The notes beneath the pieces are model-generated. The model was not told the DNA's origin and did not search any database. It saw nothing but the letters and a program-made list of their open reading frames with translations. The translations under genes and the position numbers were made by a program. A DNA stretch of 64,000 bases from Ailurus styani. Lineage: Eukaryota > Chordata > Mammalia > Carnivora > Ailuridae. The DNA lies in the NCBI GenBank assembly GCA_002007465.1, contig LNAC01000036.1, positions 1,562,881 through 1,626,880 on the forward strand, written 5' to 3'. Positions within the stretch are counted from its first letter, which is position 1; the number at the start of each line of letters is the position of its first letter. Below are positions 9,483 through 22,189 of the stretch, in pieces.

Positions 9483-10319
9483 CAAGATTCCTCCACAGTA
9501 TTTCTCCCTCTTGTGGTATAAAAGTTTTCCCTTACAGTATATATCTCATAATTTCTGAAAGCTTCTCCGATAATTTCTGAAAGTTTGACAGGAGAAACTA
9601 CGACCTCATTCTTTTTCACATACTACAATAACATCTCTTAAAAGTAATTTTTTCTCAACAGCAAGAGACAAGATTCAGTACGAAACATTCCAGTGCTGGA
9701 AGAGGAAACAGAACTGGGATCCATCATAATCTGTGTTCCTGCCAATGGCTGGCCACTTGACTGATCTTCTCCTTCTGTCATGACCACACGAAAAACTTTA
9801 CTAATCTCCTGGTATTCACAAGATTAGTTTACAATACCTCAGCAGGGGCAGTAGGCTCTACTCTTCTCCTTTAGTCACATTATCATTCCCTTCCTGCAAT
9901 CTCACCAAACCCATGCATTGCACCTGTTTAACCACACTCTTGAATCCCCCTGGTACTTTGAAAAAAACAGTCCCTTTCACCATGTCATAGGTAAAGAGAA
10001 CTTTATTTGAGCTGTAGACTTATTGGGGTGTGCTTTCTGGAACAAAATGAATTGAGAGATGTAGAACTGGGTATTGAATACGTGAAGCCTTTCTGAAAGA
10101 AGCCTTAGCTAATCTCAGTCAGTACTGTCATTGAACGTAGGCTGACTCTGAGGAAGGAGCACAACCTTGAGCAAGGCATCTCACTATGTCTGAAAGCAAG
10201 TCACAGAAAGATACTCAGTCCTGAGCTATCAACAACCCACGCTCTGAACACATGGGAGAATAAATGCCTCCGTCCTAAGGGGGAGTCTGGACATAACACC
10301 ACAGTGTCCACATTATACT
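9483..10319. other. unassigned sequence
   Basis: A tandem near-repeat 'tctcataatttctgaaagctt / tccgataatttctgaaagttt' is at 9544-9586. A pyrimidine-rich part near 9830-9960 could be an ancient L2 piece, but it is too diverged to call. Confidence 0.45.
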
Positions 10320-10562
10320 CTTCTCTACCTGTGACAAACCCTATTCATCCTTCAAAATGCCAGCCAAACAGCCTTGCTTCTGTGACTCCTTCTTTAATTA
10401 TTCACTTTTTTCATTATGTCCTATTTTAAGTCTATAAAATAATATTTATCATAGGCCTCACCAGTCTTTGTGTTCCACACAGAATGGCCCCTGTATCTTA
10501 CTTACTACTTTCTCTCCAGTACCCAGCATAGCACCAGGCTACACTAATTAATAAATATCGAA
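10320..10562 (+). repeat. L2 (LINE-2) 3' fragment
   Basis: It has the typical L2 sense-strand order: 'cattcatccttcaaaatgccag' type phrase, 'tgactccttctttaatt', a 'gtcttgtgttccacacagaatgg' stretch, then 'ccagtacccagcatagcacc' and 'taataaatat' at the end. It is ancient and diverged. Confidence 0.75.
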
Positions 10563-10894
10563 TTAAAAACCACAACAAGCTGGCGGCATCCAGGCCCTCT
10601 CCTGAATGCTTTCCTCCTTTCAAACTTGATATTGTAGAAATTAAGTCATATATATGTGTAACCAGAGAGGATCTGCTTCTCTTCTGCCCTGAGGTTCTTG
10701 CACGAAACATTTTGTTGAGGAAGAATTTGTACCATTTATACCCAGGGGAGGAACTCGTGACATAAAACAAGAGAGACAGTTGTGGGAGTAATTACACACA
10801 ATTCAAAATTAGGAGAGCTAAGTTTCAATCTAGACACAGCCATGTACTGACCAGGAGATCTCAGAGGTCCTTCCTACATACCTACCTATTTATC
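10563..10894. other. unassigned sequence
   Basis: Nothing recognised. The 90-residue minus-strand frame here partly overlaps the L2 and has no known motif. Confidence 0.45.
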
Positions 10895-11078
10895 TATCTA
10901 TGATTTATTTATTTATTTGAGGGGAAGGGGCAGAGGCAAAGGGAGAGAGAGAATCTCAAGCAGATTCCCTGCTGAGGGTAGAGCCTGATGCCAGGCTCAA
11001 TCTCACAGCTCCTGAGATCACAACCTGAGCTGAATCCAAGAGTCAGCTGCTTAACCCACTGTACCACCCATGTGCCCC
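10895..11078 (-). repeat. CAN-SINE, older diverged copy
   Basis: Minus strand. It runs from tail 'gatttatttatttatttga' near 10901 to head 'accacccatgtgcccc' ending at 11078. The body is more diverged than the young copies and lacks the 'acaagtaggcagagag' word, so it belongs to an older arctoid subfamily. Confidence 0.9.
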
Positions 11079-11238
11079 AGAGGGTCTTACTTTTTACATA
11101 TTATAATTTCCTAGAACATAAGCATACAATTTCATTAGAGGATACTGGGGCTAAAAGGGAATTTGTAGGATTTTTAATCCTTACTATTTGTCATCAGAAC
11201 GGAGTGAACAAGGTTAAGGGTGCTTTACAAAGAAAGGC

Positions 11239-11416
11239 ATATTTATTTATTTACCCCCCTTTCCTTTTAAGAGAGAGCATGAGAGGGGAGAAGGTCAGAA
11301 GGAGAAGCAGAATCCCTGCAGAACTGGGAGCCCGATGTGGGACTCAATCCTGGGACTCTGGGATCATGACCTGAGCCGAAGGCAGTCGCTTAACCAACTG
11401 AGCCACCCAGGCACCT
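11239..11416 (-). repeat. CAN-SINE, older diverged copy
   Basis: Minus strand. It runs from tail 'atatttatttatttac' to 'gagccacccaggcacct'. Its body has 'agagagcatgagagggga', as in older carnivore SINEs. It lies only ~160 bp from the previous copy and in the same orientation, but is clearly a different subfamily, so this is not a duplication. Confidence 0.9.
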
Positions 11417-11909
11417 AGACAACAGAGTTTTAGTTATTTATTGATGAAATGGTGGTGGGCATCTGTCTTAGGCCAAAGAAAATGAGCAAAAGAGGTCATA
11501 ACAAAAGAAAAATGAGATTCAAAACTATCAGGTCTGTTTCCTAAATCAGTTCATATATGCAGGGGGCATAATTTAAAGTCAAAGCCTAAATATTTCAATA
11601 TTCCTAGACTTATTCTTAAACTCACCCTTTTTAAGATAGGTTCTCTGCTAGAAAACTCATCATTCTCATTTCATTTGCCTCTACTGGGTATGGCCAAATC
11701 TCTGGGAAGAAGTATCAGCCCATATTGTTATTAGACTGGGTATCAGAAATGGCCTTTGCTGTCAACCAAAAGATATTTTGGAGACCAATCAGAACACTAT
11801 TTGTTTAAATACCAATTATAATTCTCGAGTTTCTTTTCTTGAAAAGATACACACCCATGACTTTGGCATTTTACCAGAGGAATCTGAAATGTTCTATTTC
11901 CCTTTTGAT
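11417..11909. other. unassigned sequence
   Basis: No repeat family recognised between the SINE and the TC/AC simple repeat. Confidence 0.45.
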
Positions 11910-11925
11910 TTCTCTCTCTCTCTGA

Positions 11926-11971
<46 letters not shown>
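11910..11971. repeat. (TC)n-(AC)n compound microsatellite
   Basis: A short TC run at about 11910-11922 is followed by about 22 AC units at 11926-11971. The histidine/threonine-rich and cysteine/valine-rich frames on the two strands here are artefacts of the repeat. Confidence 0.95.
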
Positions 11972-11973
<2 letters not shown>

Positions 11974-12690
11974 TTCCTTGTTTTTCACTGAAAGGGGTTA
12001 AAAGTAACGACATATCCTCAGCAACAAACATACACAGCATTTATATCCCACATTTTAAATTTAACTGTTCTCTCAAATGAGTCAAGGTAAGACTTGAGGG
12101 AAAGGTTGAATCCAGCATTGGGTCAAAGAGAGTTAACAACAGACTTGGTACTCTTGACGTGCCAGAAAATAAGGAACTATATAAAGAAATATAAGGGCAT
12201 GTCCAAAATGTCCACACAGTAGCCAGTTTGAAGAGACTTCCACTGGCCAAAGTTAAGACAATCTGAACATCAAACTAAAATCAGTAACAGACTTATAGAG
12301 CATAAACAGATCCATGAATGCACAGTAACATAGATAAATAAAGAAACAAATATGAAAGAGAAAGAGCCTTATATATGAATGCAAATTCATAAATATAGAG
12401 GGAATGCTGGATTTGGAAAATCACCAATGGTTGCTAAAACTATGGAGTAACAGTTTGATAAAAAAAGAGAATAGTTAAATTGTTTAAAAATATTTCTCTG
12501 CAAATGACTTATTAATTATGAGGTGAGAGTCGTAACTTTATAGTAGAGAAAACTCACACTCCAAGGAATCAAAGTTATTGTCACCAATAATGGGACTAAT
12601 TGGCATCATGTGCTTTAATATGATACAGTGAGAAGAATGCAGCACTATTCTGTGGTATTTCTTCAAGCACTCCAAATACATGAATGTAAT
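11972..12690. other. unassigned sequence
   Basis: AT-rich, no family recognised. The short minus-strand frame at 12041-12250 has no motif. Confidence 0.45.
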
Positions 12691-12887
12691 TTTTTAAAAA
12701 AGATATTATTTATTTATTTGACACACAGAGCGAGATTACAAGTAGGCAGAGAGGCAGGCAGAGAGAGAGGAGGAAGCAGGCTCCCTGCCGAGCAGAGAGC
12801 CCGATGCGGGCCTTGATCCCAGGACCCTGAGATCATGACCTGAGCCAAAAGCAGAGGCTTTAACCCACTGAGCCACCCAGGCGCCCC
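12691..12887 (-). repeat. CAN-SINE, young, with target-site duplication
   Basis: Complete minus-strand element ending 'gagccacccaggcgcccc'. The 11-bp word 'atgaatgtaat' stands directly before (12680-12690) and after (12888-12898), so the insertion is intact and recent. Confidence 0.97.
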
Positions 12888-12898
12888 ATGAATGTAAT

Positions 12899-14554
12899 TA
12901 TTAAGAGAAATCAGACAAACCCAAACTTAGGACATACCCTACTATCTCATACTCTTCTAAATTCAGGGTCAATAAATGCAAAGAAGGTTTGAAAAGTTGT
13001 TCTACATTAAGAAGAAAAGATGCATGAAAGCTAAATATGATATGTAGAGTCCCAGACTGGATCCTGGATTAGGAATGAAATACCTACACAAAACATTACT
13101 AGGAAAATAAACAAAATTTAACTATGGACTTAGACCATATAGTGGTATGGTATCAGTGTAAATTTTCCTAATTTTGACCACTGTACTGTGCATATGTAAC
13201 AGAACGACTTTGCTCTTAGGAATTACACAATGAAGAATTTAGAGGAAAAGAGGCATCATATCTAAAACCTTCTCTCAAGTATTTTTTTAATTGCGTGTGT
13301 GTATAAAATTAGATCATGCAGCTTAGTTTTATATGTATAACACACATTTTATATATACCTTCACACACAAAGAGCAAAACAAGAAATTGGTGAATCTGAA
13401 TGCAGGCTTTCCAACTTTCCTGTAGGCTTGAAAATATATCCAAATAAAAAGTTGCAAATAAAATATCTGACATTAAAAAAAATCGATGCAGTAGTATATA
13501 TTACATAATGCCTGATCACAGTTCTGTGCTGTGTACAAGCAGGTATGGCTCAACAGGCTTCTATTTCCAGGTAAATACGTCAGTTAGTTTCAAAATTAAA
13601 GACAATGGAACAGTGATGGATACAATATTTCATTTCCATGTTTTGTTATTCACGAGTAAAATATACACTTATTTAAAAAATATGTTCTATCTCCAATCCA
13701 TACATCAAATATTAGTGAAGCTTTAATTCAACAAAAATGTCTCCACTGATACAGCATATGGCTTTTAGCTTATCCTTGTTCACTTCAGTATTAAAAGGTG
13801 CCTTTTATTCAATTCATTATTAAGGGCATCCATGACACATTGATTACATTTCTAAATAGATAAAAATATTTAATCCACTAATCTTTTACTATATATCTGG
13901 CAGGTATCATGGGTCAGATTTAACCACATTAACTTTAGGAAGGTCAAATTAAACACAAACAGAAGTACACGTACAAGGTTAAAATTACTGCTACTTATAT
14001 AAATATATCATGAGAATTTTTATTGAATTAAGTTCAAAGTGGCTTAAAAGAGTTGCCCTCTATTGATTTCATTCTTTCAGGCCTCAGATCATGCAGCTTA
14101 GGTTTTACAGAATATTCGAGACATCACATTCACCAAGTTCCCACTTCTAGATGTCCTGATAATGCATACTGTCTTTCCAGGATGGACTCCAACTTTTCTT
14201 TGCCCAAAATATTTCATTAGATTTTGTGAGTTAGCATTCATCATTCTCATTTCTGGGTACCCACAAAGTCTCCATACATATGAGTCCCCATAGTGTCTAA
14301 AGAGAAGTCCATAGATTAAACATGAATGAATGCACTTGTTTGTGTACACGTCCTTCACTGGATTATAAGCCTCAAGACAGAGAAAGCACATATTTTTCAT
14401 TTTTCATCTGTCATGGTCTCTGACATAAAAGTCAAATAAGCTAATGTCTGCATGCATCTTAACATAATGTCTGTATGTTAGCAGGCTTCTCATGAATGAG
14501 CTAGTCAAAAGACATTGAGAATGGCTGGCTCTGTCTGGTAGTAAATATACAGCA
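12899..14554. other. unassigned sequence, possibly single-copy
   Basis: About 1.65 kb without a repeat I can name. It contains alternating TATA/GTGTA tracts near 13295-13370. The 100-residue minus-strand frame at 14098-14400 shows no known domain, signal peptide or homologous motif. Confidence 0.45.
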
Positions 14555-14795
14555 TAGTACAGAGTATGAGATTAGTAGTCACAAGTACCCGAAACTGGAT
14601 CCTTGTTCTACTGCCTACTAGCTAGAGGACCAGAGCTAGTTATTCAGTCTTTTTGTGTGTCCACTGCTCATTTATAAAACTGGAATAAAAAAATGTTCTT
14701 AGAGATGTGTGGGAATTAAATTTATGAGTAGATACAGTGAGTTTCTATACCTGGCACATAATGAGCATGATACGAGCATGTGCTATCACTACACC
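14555..14795 (+). repeat. MIR SINE
   Basis: Near full-length MIR order: 'tactgcctactagctagagga' (near 14610), 'agttattcagtctttttgtg', 'ctcatttataaaactggaataaa', 'gggaattaaatttatgag', and 'cctggcacataatgagcatga' near 14751. Diverged but unambiguous. Confidence 0.85.
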
Positions 14796-14904
14796 AATGG
14801 ATCAACAGGTAGGCAGGTGTGTTGCAGAGAAGGGCGGGCTTATCATCTTGAACCCACCATATGAGCAATTGTTGAAAACACTGTAATGCTTATTCCAAAC
14901 TAAG

Positions 14905-15015
14905 CCAACGGACCATGTGAATCCTGGTTCTATTACTTGCTGGCAAGGTGGTTTCACACAACTCTCTTAACTTCTCTGAGTCTTATATCTACATTCCTAA
15001 GGCAGACCTAATAGT
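14905..15015 (+). repeat. MIR SINE fragment
   Basis: The MIR core is visible as 'cctggttctattacttgctgg', 'caactctcttaacttctctgagtc'-type words, and a 'cctaatagtgag' end. It lies ~110 bp from another MIR in the same orientation. Confidence 0.75.
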
Positions 15016-15016
15016 G

Positions 15017-15090
15017 AGAAAAGCGAGCGATGAGGAGGAGGATGGAGAGAGGAGGAGAAAGAAGGAAGTGAGAGGAGAGAGAAGCTGCGT
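15017..15090. repeat. GA-rich low-complexity tract
   Basis: Purine-only stretches of GAG and GGA words ('gaggaggagga', 'agaggaggagaaagaagg') over about 70 bp, with mirror-repeat character. Weakly purine-rich sequence continues to about 15180. Confidence 0.85.
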
Positions 15091-15509
15091 ATTATTTCAG
15101 TGAGGAGGGAAAAGAGAGAAGATAGTGGAATAAGATGAGCCAGTGAGAAGACAAGAAGGTTGAGGACATGAAAGAGAATTAGTCAGTGAAAAATACCTTG
15201 GAGTAGTTAAAGACAACATGAGAACAGGGATATTAAGTGTTCAGTCTGATATACATGCACTGCTGGGAAGTAAACCACTCCTACATATCACTATATTCTC
15301 AGAATCACCACTCTTCAGCAAATCATTTGGGTTAAATGGACTCAAGGAATCGAGGGAAGTGTTTAATTCCCTGTCTTGAATAATGACATTTAGATAAAAA
15401 TGACCATATTCAAGAGGACAACTCGAAGGCATAGGCATAAAATCCCAGAAACACTGGTGGTTGATCTAGACCTCTATGGAACAAGGAATAGGGGTTGAGA
15501 TAAGTATGT
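15091..15509. other. unassigned sequence
   Basis: No family recognised. A weakly purine-rich first half is followed by AT-rich sequence. Confidence 0.4.
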
Positions 15510-15525
15510 GAAAATCTCAAAGACT

Positions 15526-15724
15526 GGGCACCTGGGTGGCTCAGTGGGTTCAAGCCTCTGCCTTCGGCTCAGGTCATGATCTCAGGGTCCTGGGATCGAG
15601 TCCCGCATCGGGCTCTCTGCTCAGCAGGAGCCTGCTTCCTCCTCCCTCTCTGCCTGCCTTTCTGCCTACTTGTGATCTCTCTCTCTCTCTGTCAAATAAA
15701 TGAATAAAATCTTAAAAAAAAAAA
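15526..15724 (+). repeat. CAN-SINE, young, with target-site duplication
   Basis: Plus strand, from 'gggcacctgggtggctcag' to 'aataaaatcttaaaa'. The 16-bp word 'gaaaatctcaaagact' precedes (15510-15525) and follows it (15725-15740) exactly, so the insertion is recent. Its head reads 'gggttcaagcctctgcc', a small variant of the mustelid type. Confidence 0.98.
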
Positions 15725-15740
15725 GAAAATCTCAAAGACT

Positions 15741-17035
15741 CAGGACACCTAACCTGTCTTCTGGACCATAGTCTTTAGAGGAAGATATGATGCTATATGG
15801 GTTGCTTTTAAAATACTGGAATTCTATGATGCAGGAAAGGGAATAATTTTCATTTTTCCAGAAATTATAATGGAGAACAATTTTTACAAAGGTTACAAAG
15901 AGACAAATTCAGTTCATTAAAATGAAGACTATCTTGATAATTAATTGTGCACGAAATTATTGGGGGATTGGATACCATCTGTTCTATAACTAACTTGTTT
16001 AAAAAGAATAAAATGACCACTAGTTGGCATTACCACAGAGGGGATTTAAGCCAGAGAGGGAAAGGTGAAGCAGCTGGTGTTTGAGACTCTTTCAAAAACA
16101 AACAAAACACACAGAAAACAAAGAAAGAAGTATTAGGAAGGAAAAAATGGTAGCATTTAGTAAGAACTGGTTCTGACTGGAATGTAATTTTTAAAAGACT
16201 AAATTGAAGCTGTATGGTAGGGGAGAGTCAAGAATCCTAATATCAGAAAAGTCTGAAAATTACGGGCCCTGGGAAGAAATGGTACAGGAGGGGAGACATA
16301 TAGCATTTGACGCAGGGAGATGCTGTGTAGCCTAATGGTGTTCTTAGGGCTGATTTCACAGCATGAATGAAGCTAGAAGCTAACAAAGCAGAAATGCACA
16401 ATGGAAATATGTGAAGGTTAATGTAGCTCCATAACATGTGGGCAATGTGACCATATCTACGTATTTTGGAAGATATACAAAACTGTATATATTCACACTC
16501 ATTCAACAATTACTTGTTGGACGCCAGCTAAGGTTGGGTCTTACAGGTAAGATGGAGAATTAAGCATGAGCAGACATTCAGAGTTGACTAAAAATAACCA
16601 ATTAAGCGCACAGACATACGGTGGTTGGGTAACAACAAACATATCTGGCCTCTTACCAAAGATGTTTTAGAAAGAAGTACTTCCTATTTTCCCTATTTTC
16701 TTACAACTGGACTATTGTTTAGCATCCTCTTTAAACCTCCTTTTGGAGAAGTCAGAATAAAGTAAAATATTATAAAAACCCTGCTACTTATGTCCATATT
16801 TTGGAACTTCAAATTTAAATGGTTTCCCTACCTCCTTCGGAGACGCTATTCCATAAAACTTCTCTTAATCCAGTGTCTGCTATTTCATTCTTTCCTCCCA
16901 TTTTTCTGTTTCAGAAAATAACCACAAACGACTTCTTTCACCTTTTCCGATTTCCAAATTCTCTTTCTTTCTTTAGAGTGAATAGCTTATTCAAATACCT
17001 CATATTCTGCCTCCAGTCACTTCCTAGAGGGGTGA
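15741..17035. other. unassigned sequence
   Basis: Mostly unrecognised. Around 16498-16550, 'cattcaacaattacttgttgg' resembles the head of an ancient mammalian repeat family that also appears to occur near 17330, 34080 and 63930. Confidence 0.4.
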
Positions 17036-17312
17036 ATATTATCTAATATTTCCAGCTTCAAATTAAAGATCACTTTCTCGGGGAGGACTTTTACGACCCC
17101 TAGACTATGGCATTCTCCTCCTTTGAAAGTTCCAACTATGCCTAACACCCACTGCACATTTCATTACAACTCCCTGCTACGTTGCCTCCTGTACTGGGCT
17201 ACCAGTGAAGTCAAGAAAAATACGACTACCTTATTTATGTTCATGTCCTGTGTCCTCATTACCACTGGATATCACATGTGGGAGATAATGACTAGATGAA
17301 TGGCTAGATGGG
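17036..17312 (+). repeat. L2 (LINE-2) 3' fragment
   Basis: L2-like order on the plus strand: 'ggggaggacttttacgacccc', 'ctgcacatttcattacaac', 'ctgtactgggctaccagtgaa' and a 'tgactagatgaatgg' end. It is ancient and diverged. Confidence 0.65.
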
Positions 17313-17329
17313 TGGATAAAAAGATAAAT

Positions 17330-17900
17330 TAATCAATGTATATCTACCAGGTACCAAACAGGGCTCTAGATTATGTGAAGGTATTCTAGATTATGTATTG
17401 AAATGAGTGGGATTTGCCCCTTTACGATGTTAAAGATTTAGATCAAGAGATGCACATGTAAATGACTAAAACCAAGGCAGGGGTATGAGAGACATGCTCT
17501 TTCAAAAAGTATAAACACACAAAGTACTGCTGGGAAGTGCAAAGGAAAGACTAAACCCTGCTGGAACATCAGAGGCAAGCATCACAGAGAGGATACGTCT
17601 GACTTCAACCTGGAAGAAAGAGTAGAAAATTGACAGAGAAGCAGGCAGGGCAAATACTGCTCCAAGCCATAGGCGCCTGGTCAAAGATGATGTCATCAGG
17701 AGTGTGTAGTCTAAGCTTTGTTCGAGTTGATTCCTATAAAATGATTTAATTAGGGAAAACAAGATGATGCAACATGGAGGGTTTTAGCAATTAGACTAAA
17801 GAACTGAGAACAAAATAGGTAGGAAATAGGAACACATGAAACATTTCTGAGACAATAATCAATGTTTTTAAGGATGTTAACTAACAATAATATGGGAAGT
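17330..17900 (+). repeat. ancient interspersed repeat, family not assigned
   Basis: The order 'ctaccaggtaccaaacagggctctag', then 'gcagggcaaatactgctcc' and 'catggagggttttagcaattag' follows a common mammalian ancient repeat (head 'nnctatgtgccaggcactg', later '...gcagggccttgtaggccatgg...'). I cannot name the family securely. No coding capacity. Confidence 0.45.
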
Positions 17901-18345
17901 TCCTTATAGAGACTGAAATCACCCAAGTGAAATAGGAGACTATTTAAAGAACCATGGAAAAGGGATGATGAGAAATGTAATGCCATGTCAAAAGAATCTA
18001 CTAATATAAAGTTTCTATTTCCTATTATACTTGAATGATCACCCTCAATGTCTTTGTAATACACACATCTACTTAAATGTAAGATGGATTAAGTCTCTGG
18101 AGAAAGCACCAAATGAAATTTACTAAAAGTTATATCTGAAAATCAAATTTGAAAGGAGACATGTATTCCAACACAGATTAAGGCAACTGAACTCATTATA
18201 GGTATTTATCTGTTATTTAGATCTAAACTATGTTTATACATGTGTCTAGAGTTTATACAGAAGGAGGCTCTATTGTATCAACATTTGCCTTTAATACTAC
18301 AGTAACTTGTTTTTAAAACAATAGCCCATAACTTGAAATGACATG
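17901..18345. other. unassigned sequence
   Basis: Nothing recognised. Confidence 0.4.
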
Positions 18346-18650
18346 CTACATTTGTAGCTTGAAAATTAAGTGACACACATATTGATTTGGGAACTTATTT
18401 ATTTAGGTTTTGATTGTGCATGTTTTCTAGGTTTACTGGGGGGAAAAAACTAAGGAGACTATGATTGAAACGACTCTATTTATTTTGAGGTCCTGGATGT
18501 ATTTATCTGTTTGTTTCATCCTGATGAAGCTGCAGCTTGTGTTAACCTTGGTGAATGCGTATCTTTTTCCTGATTTAATTGCAATTGCCTGGAGCTTCAA
18601 TCTGCATGTAGCACAGTGACAGTTTATAAAACAACAAAACAAACCAAAAC
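18346..18650. other. unassigned block that looks like candidate conserved non-coding DNA
   Basis: This repeat-free stretch has a base composition and motif density unlike the neighbouring decayed repeats: 'gatttaattgcaattgcctgg' with the palindromic octamer-like TTGCAA/CAATTG words, and 'cacagtgacagtttataaaac'. No reading frame of interest. The idea of conservation is inference only. Confidence 0.2.
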
Positions 18651-18717
18651 CAAAGTCTACCAGGGAGGAGGAGAGAAGAGGAAAGTGTGAAGTGGGAGAG
18701 TTTCACCTCACTGAATT

Positions 18718-19058
18718 TCATGGACTAAAAGTTTGGGAACCCCCCCTCCCCCCAGATTCATATACTGAAGCTGTAAATCCCACGTGATGGTATTTGGAGG
18801 TAAGCCATTTGGGATATAATCAGGATGATGAAGTCATAAGGGTGTGACCCATAATGGGATTAGTACCCTGAGGGAAGGCCATGTGACATAGCAAGAAGGC
18901 AGCTACCTGCAAGCCGGAAAAAGGGCTCTCTCCAAACATCAAATCCATTGTAACTTTGATTTTTGGCTTCCCAGTGTCTAGAACAGTAAGAATTAAACAC
19001 CTCTGGTTTAAGCTATCCAGTCTATGGTATTTTGTTATAGCAGCTGGAGCTAAGACAG
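18718..19058 (+). repeat. MLT1-type LTR (ERVL-MaLR)
   Basis: Starts at 'tcatggactaaaagtttggg' and has 'gtgatggtatttggaggtaag', 'taatgggattagtaccct', 'tggcttcccagtgtctagaac', and the terminal 'tatggtattttgttatagca' then 'ctaagacag'. These are diagnostic landmarks of MLT1/MST-class MaLR LTRs. It appears to be a solo LTR. Confidence 0.88.
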
Positions 19059-22000
19059 TGGACATATTGTATATTTTGTTCACACTTATTTTCCTTTCCA
19101 GACGCTTTGTCCTCTTTTATCTAAGCATTTTTGTTTTTATCTACAAAACAAAGTAAGAATGTGATATTCAAAGGCAACAGGTTTTCTAAGCATTACCAAC
19201 TATAAAATGGGAGAAGAGCTTAATTTACATACAAATACTTAAAATGTATTTTTATAGTAAAAATGTTTCCTTTAGGCTCTGATGCTTAAAAGTTTAACAA
19301 AATAATCATGTGGAGTTTTCCTGTTGTGTGTATGTACTCCTGAAAGGGCGGTTTTGGTGTCCAGAGTACACCTGTGTCCTGTGGAAACTTCTCTGTGAGG
19401 ATGGCACAGGAGAGACAGGTGAAGGGGACATTTTTAACTGTGAGAAATTCAAGATGAGGAATAACCAGAAAAATTGTGGAGAGAAGTTCAAGTGGAAATT
19501 GAGACAGTGGCAATTATAAGAAGTGACAAAAAGGTAAAAAAGAATCAATGATAAGCATCTACTTTAGAAACCAGAGGGTTTAGATGCAAAATGAATTGGA
19601 TTCAATAGACTGTTCTCAAAGAGTAGACTAACAAGACGGTGAACTTGAAAGGGAGGCTAGAATTTTCCAGAAACTTGATGTTCTCCTAGCACACTGGGGT
19701 TCAACTTACTTTCTCACATAAAATTATGTTGTTTTTTCAAAGAATAATTTGGCAGTCCTGACACCCCGACCCCCATCCTTGCTGAAATCTTTTCCCTCCA
19801 TGGTTTCTGCGATATGGCGTTAGCCTGGGTTCTCATCTCCTCCCTTCAAATGGCTAACTAATCTCCTTCTCAGATCTCTCATATGAAAGTATCTCATAAG
19901 TTGCCAGGTCTAACTTGGATCCTAACAACAGGGTAACCCACTGCCTACTGAATAGTGCCTACTAGATGCATTGCTGGTACCCCAAAATCAACAGGACAAT
20001 AACTGAGCTTCTTTTTCCCAAACCAACTCCCTTCATTGATCCCTGAAGCTTTTTAATAGTGTCTTCAGCACTAAGGACACTGTTCGCATCATGACTTTCT
20101 GGCCCCTTCATCTTCCTCGCTTACCATACCCCTGTCCCTCTTCCAACAGTTAGTCTGAATTTCAGAAGTCAGTAAACAGAACTAAGCTAAAGACAAGGAT
20201 GGTCCTCTGAAAAAAATCCAAAGTTTACTATTTTATGTTGTTGTAGATGTATATTTCATATGTCTATGGAATTTCCTCTGAGTGTGGGATTTGAGTTTCT
20301 TTGTTTAGATATATTTAGTTTAGTTTATCTACCTGTTTGACAGATGCTCTCATGGATTTCCTTCCAAAGAATAATTTATTGTTTGTTTCAGGTTTTTTTC
20401 TCCCCCCTGTGTGAACACATTATTATCTTGAAATGTTTGGATTCTCGAGCTGTGTTAATTTGTGTTCTCTCCTAATTTTCTGGCAACTTAATGATCTCTC
20501 AAGAAAAAAAAAATCTAACTTCTTAGTCATAGGATTTTAGCACATCGAATCTTACCTTTTTGGAGGTTAGATCTCTAATATCCTCAATCACACAGAGCCA
20601 TGAGGTAAAATCTCTTGTCTCCTCTTTTCAAAAGTGTTGCTCCTCAGGACTTAAGTAGTGAAATAGGAGCTGGTATTTACTACTAACTTCCACTCGGAGT
20701 GATTGCAAACCAATCAAATGTTCTCTTTGTCTCAACTCTCTGATCTTAAAAATTCCTGACCTGGGTTAATAATAGAGCTGTTATTAGCTCCTAAGCAATT
20801 GAGAAGGAAAATGAATCACTAACTGTAAAGTTTCTCATGGGGTTCTTGGACTACATTAGGCGCTCGTGAGGTGCTGTGGGTGCTGTTACCACTGCTGCTG
20901 CTATTATATTAGTTATGCTTTAAGAAAAAGAGATGCTCATTACAACGGGGATGGACTGGGTAAATGATAGTAAATGTAGAAACACTGATACCAGCGAGCG
21001 AAACTGCTAAACAGCAGTTGGACCATAATGTGGTAGAAGATTGTATCATTATTATAAAGCAAAGGCGAGAGTTCATAAGACACTGACATATGTGACCACT
21101 TAGCACAAGCAAAACCTGTCTTTGCATCATTAATACCTACCACTAAGACTCATTTCATCATGGTATAATTATTTATAAAATAAGATCTGGGTCATTTAGA
21201 AAATAAACGTAACTTTGCTTTAACTTGGTTTAAGAAGATGATGAAGTATGCATGTCCTCTGGAAAGGTTTCTACTTAAAATTGTTAATAATTTACGATTT
21301 AAAAAAATGCAATTAACCACAACCATTTAGAAAACCAAGGGGGAAAATCCCTAGGTAAACACTCATGCCCTAAGAGAAAGGCACATTTGAAAAGAGAAAA
21401 GCAAATCTTAGGCTGGCAGCCTGTTTTTCTATCTGCTTTGCATGACTGCTTGGTATGCAGGCACCAGGTCACAGGTGGAAGACGTTGAGGACCATTATAC
21501 AACGTAAATGTTTATAATATATCATAATTACCAGCACACCTGTGGTAAATAACTTTGTGAGGGTGTGCAGCAAAGATGCTGAAAATGCTCAGTAGAGAAA
21601 GCAAGAAATACAACTCTCTCTCTAGTTTTTTAGCCTACCATTGGATGGGATCCAATTACCATGTTTCATTAGTTGGAACAGACACTTGCAAGGTTGCGAA
21701 GCAGACGTCTGTCTCTGAAGTGTTCCATTTCTCCCCAGCTATCTCCCTAGCTCGCAATATATGAGGCACTCGAGATTCTCAGGGACCATATTTTTTTTCA
21801 ACACCTTGTCTTTTATTCCAAGAAATACTTTGTACTTGGTTTTGTTTCAGAAATAAATCAATTAAGTGTTTCCTTGAGAAGTCAAAAAACTCCAATTAAC
21901 AAGTCAAAAATTACAATTAATTATTGTAAAATCCAAGTCAATAATTTTGGCAAAGTCTCCCAATACGAAATGGATGTATTTACTATGACTATATCACAAA

Positions 22001-22174
22001 TTAGTTCGTTTGCTTCCTTAGCTGTGTGTTTTGTATCCAGTGTACTTTAGTGGTACCCCAGAAAGAAGCCTGGTCCAAAGTGAAATGTTCTCATGGATTT
22101 GGGCTTGGCCCTAACCATACACTTAGAAAGATTCTCCAGAGATCATTATATCTGAGGTGAAAGATACTTGCTTT
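19059..22174. other. about 3.1 kb without recognised elements
   Basis: I name no repeat here with confidence. The pyrimidine-rich part at 19750-20170 may be an ancient L2/CR1-like piece. Short frames at 19306-19548, 20909-21143 and 21299-21502 overlap on both strands and show no domain. This is one of the largest apparently single-copy parts of the window. Confidence 0.45.
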
Positions 22175-22189
22175 AAAACCTATTATTAT

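Noticed and set aside
10895..11416. The two same-orientation SINEs as a segmental duplication
   Set aside because: Their bodies and heads belong to different subfamilies and their flanks do not match.
11778..12080. 100-codon frame with a Thr-His run
   Set aside because: The run is the translation of an AC microsatellite; the rest is chance.
14555..15015. Two adjacent MIRs as one composite regulatory element
   Set aside because: They are separate MIR fragments of the same family about 110 bp apart; proximity alone is common in mammals.
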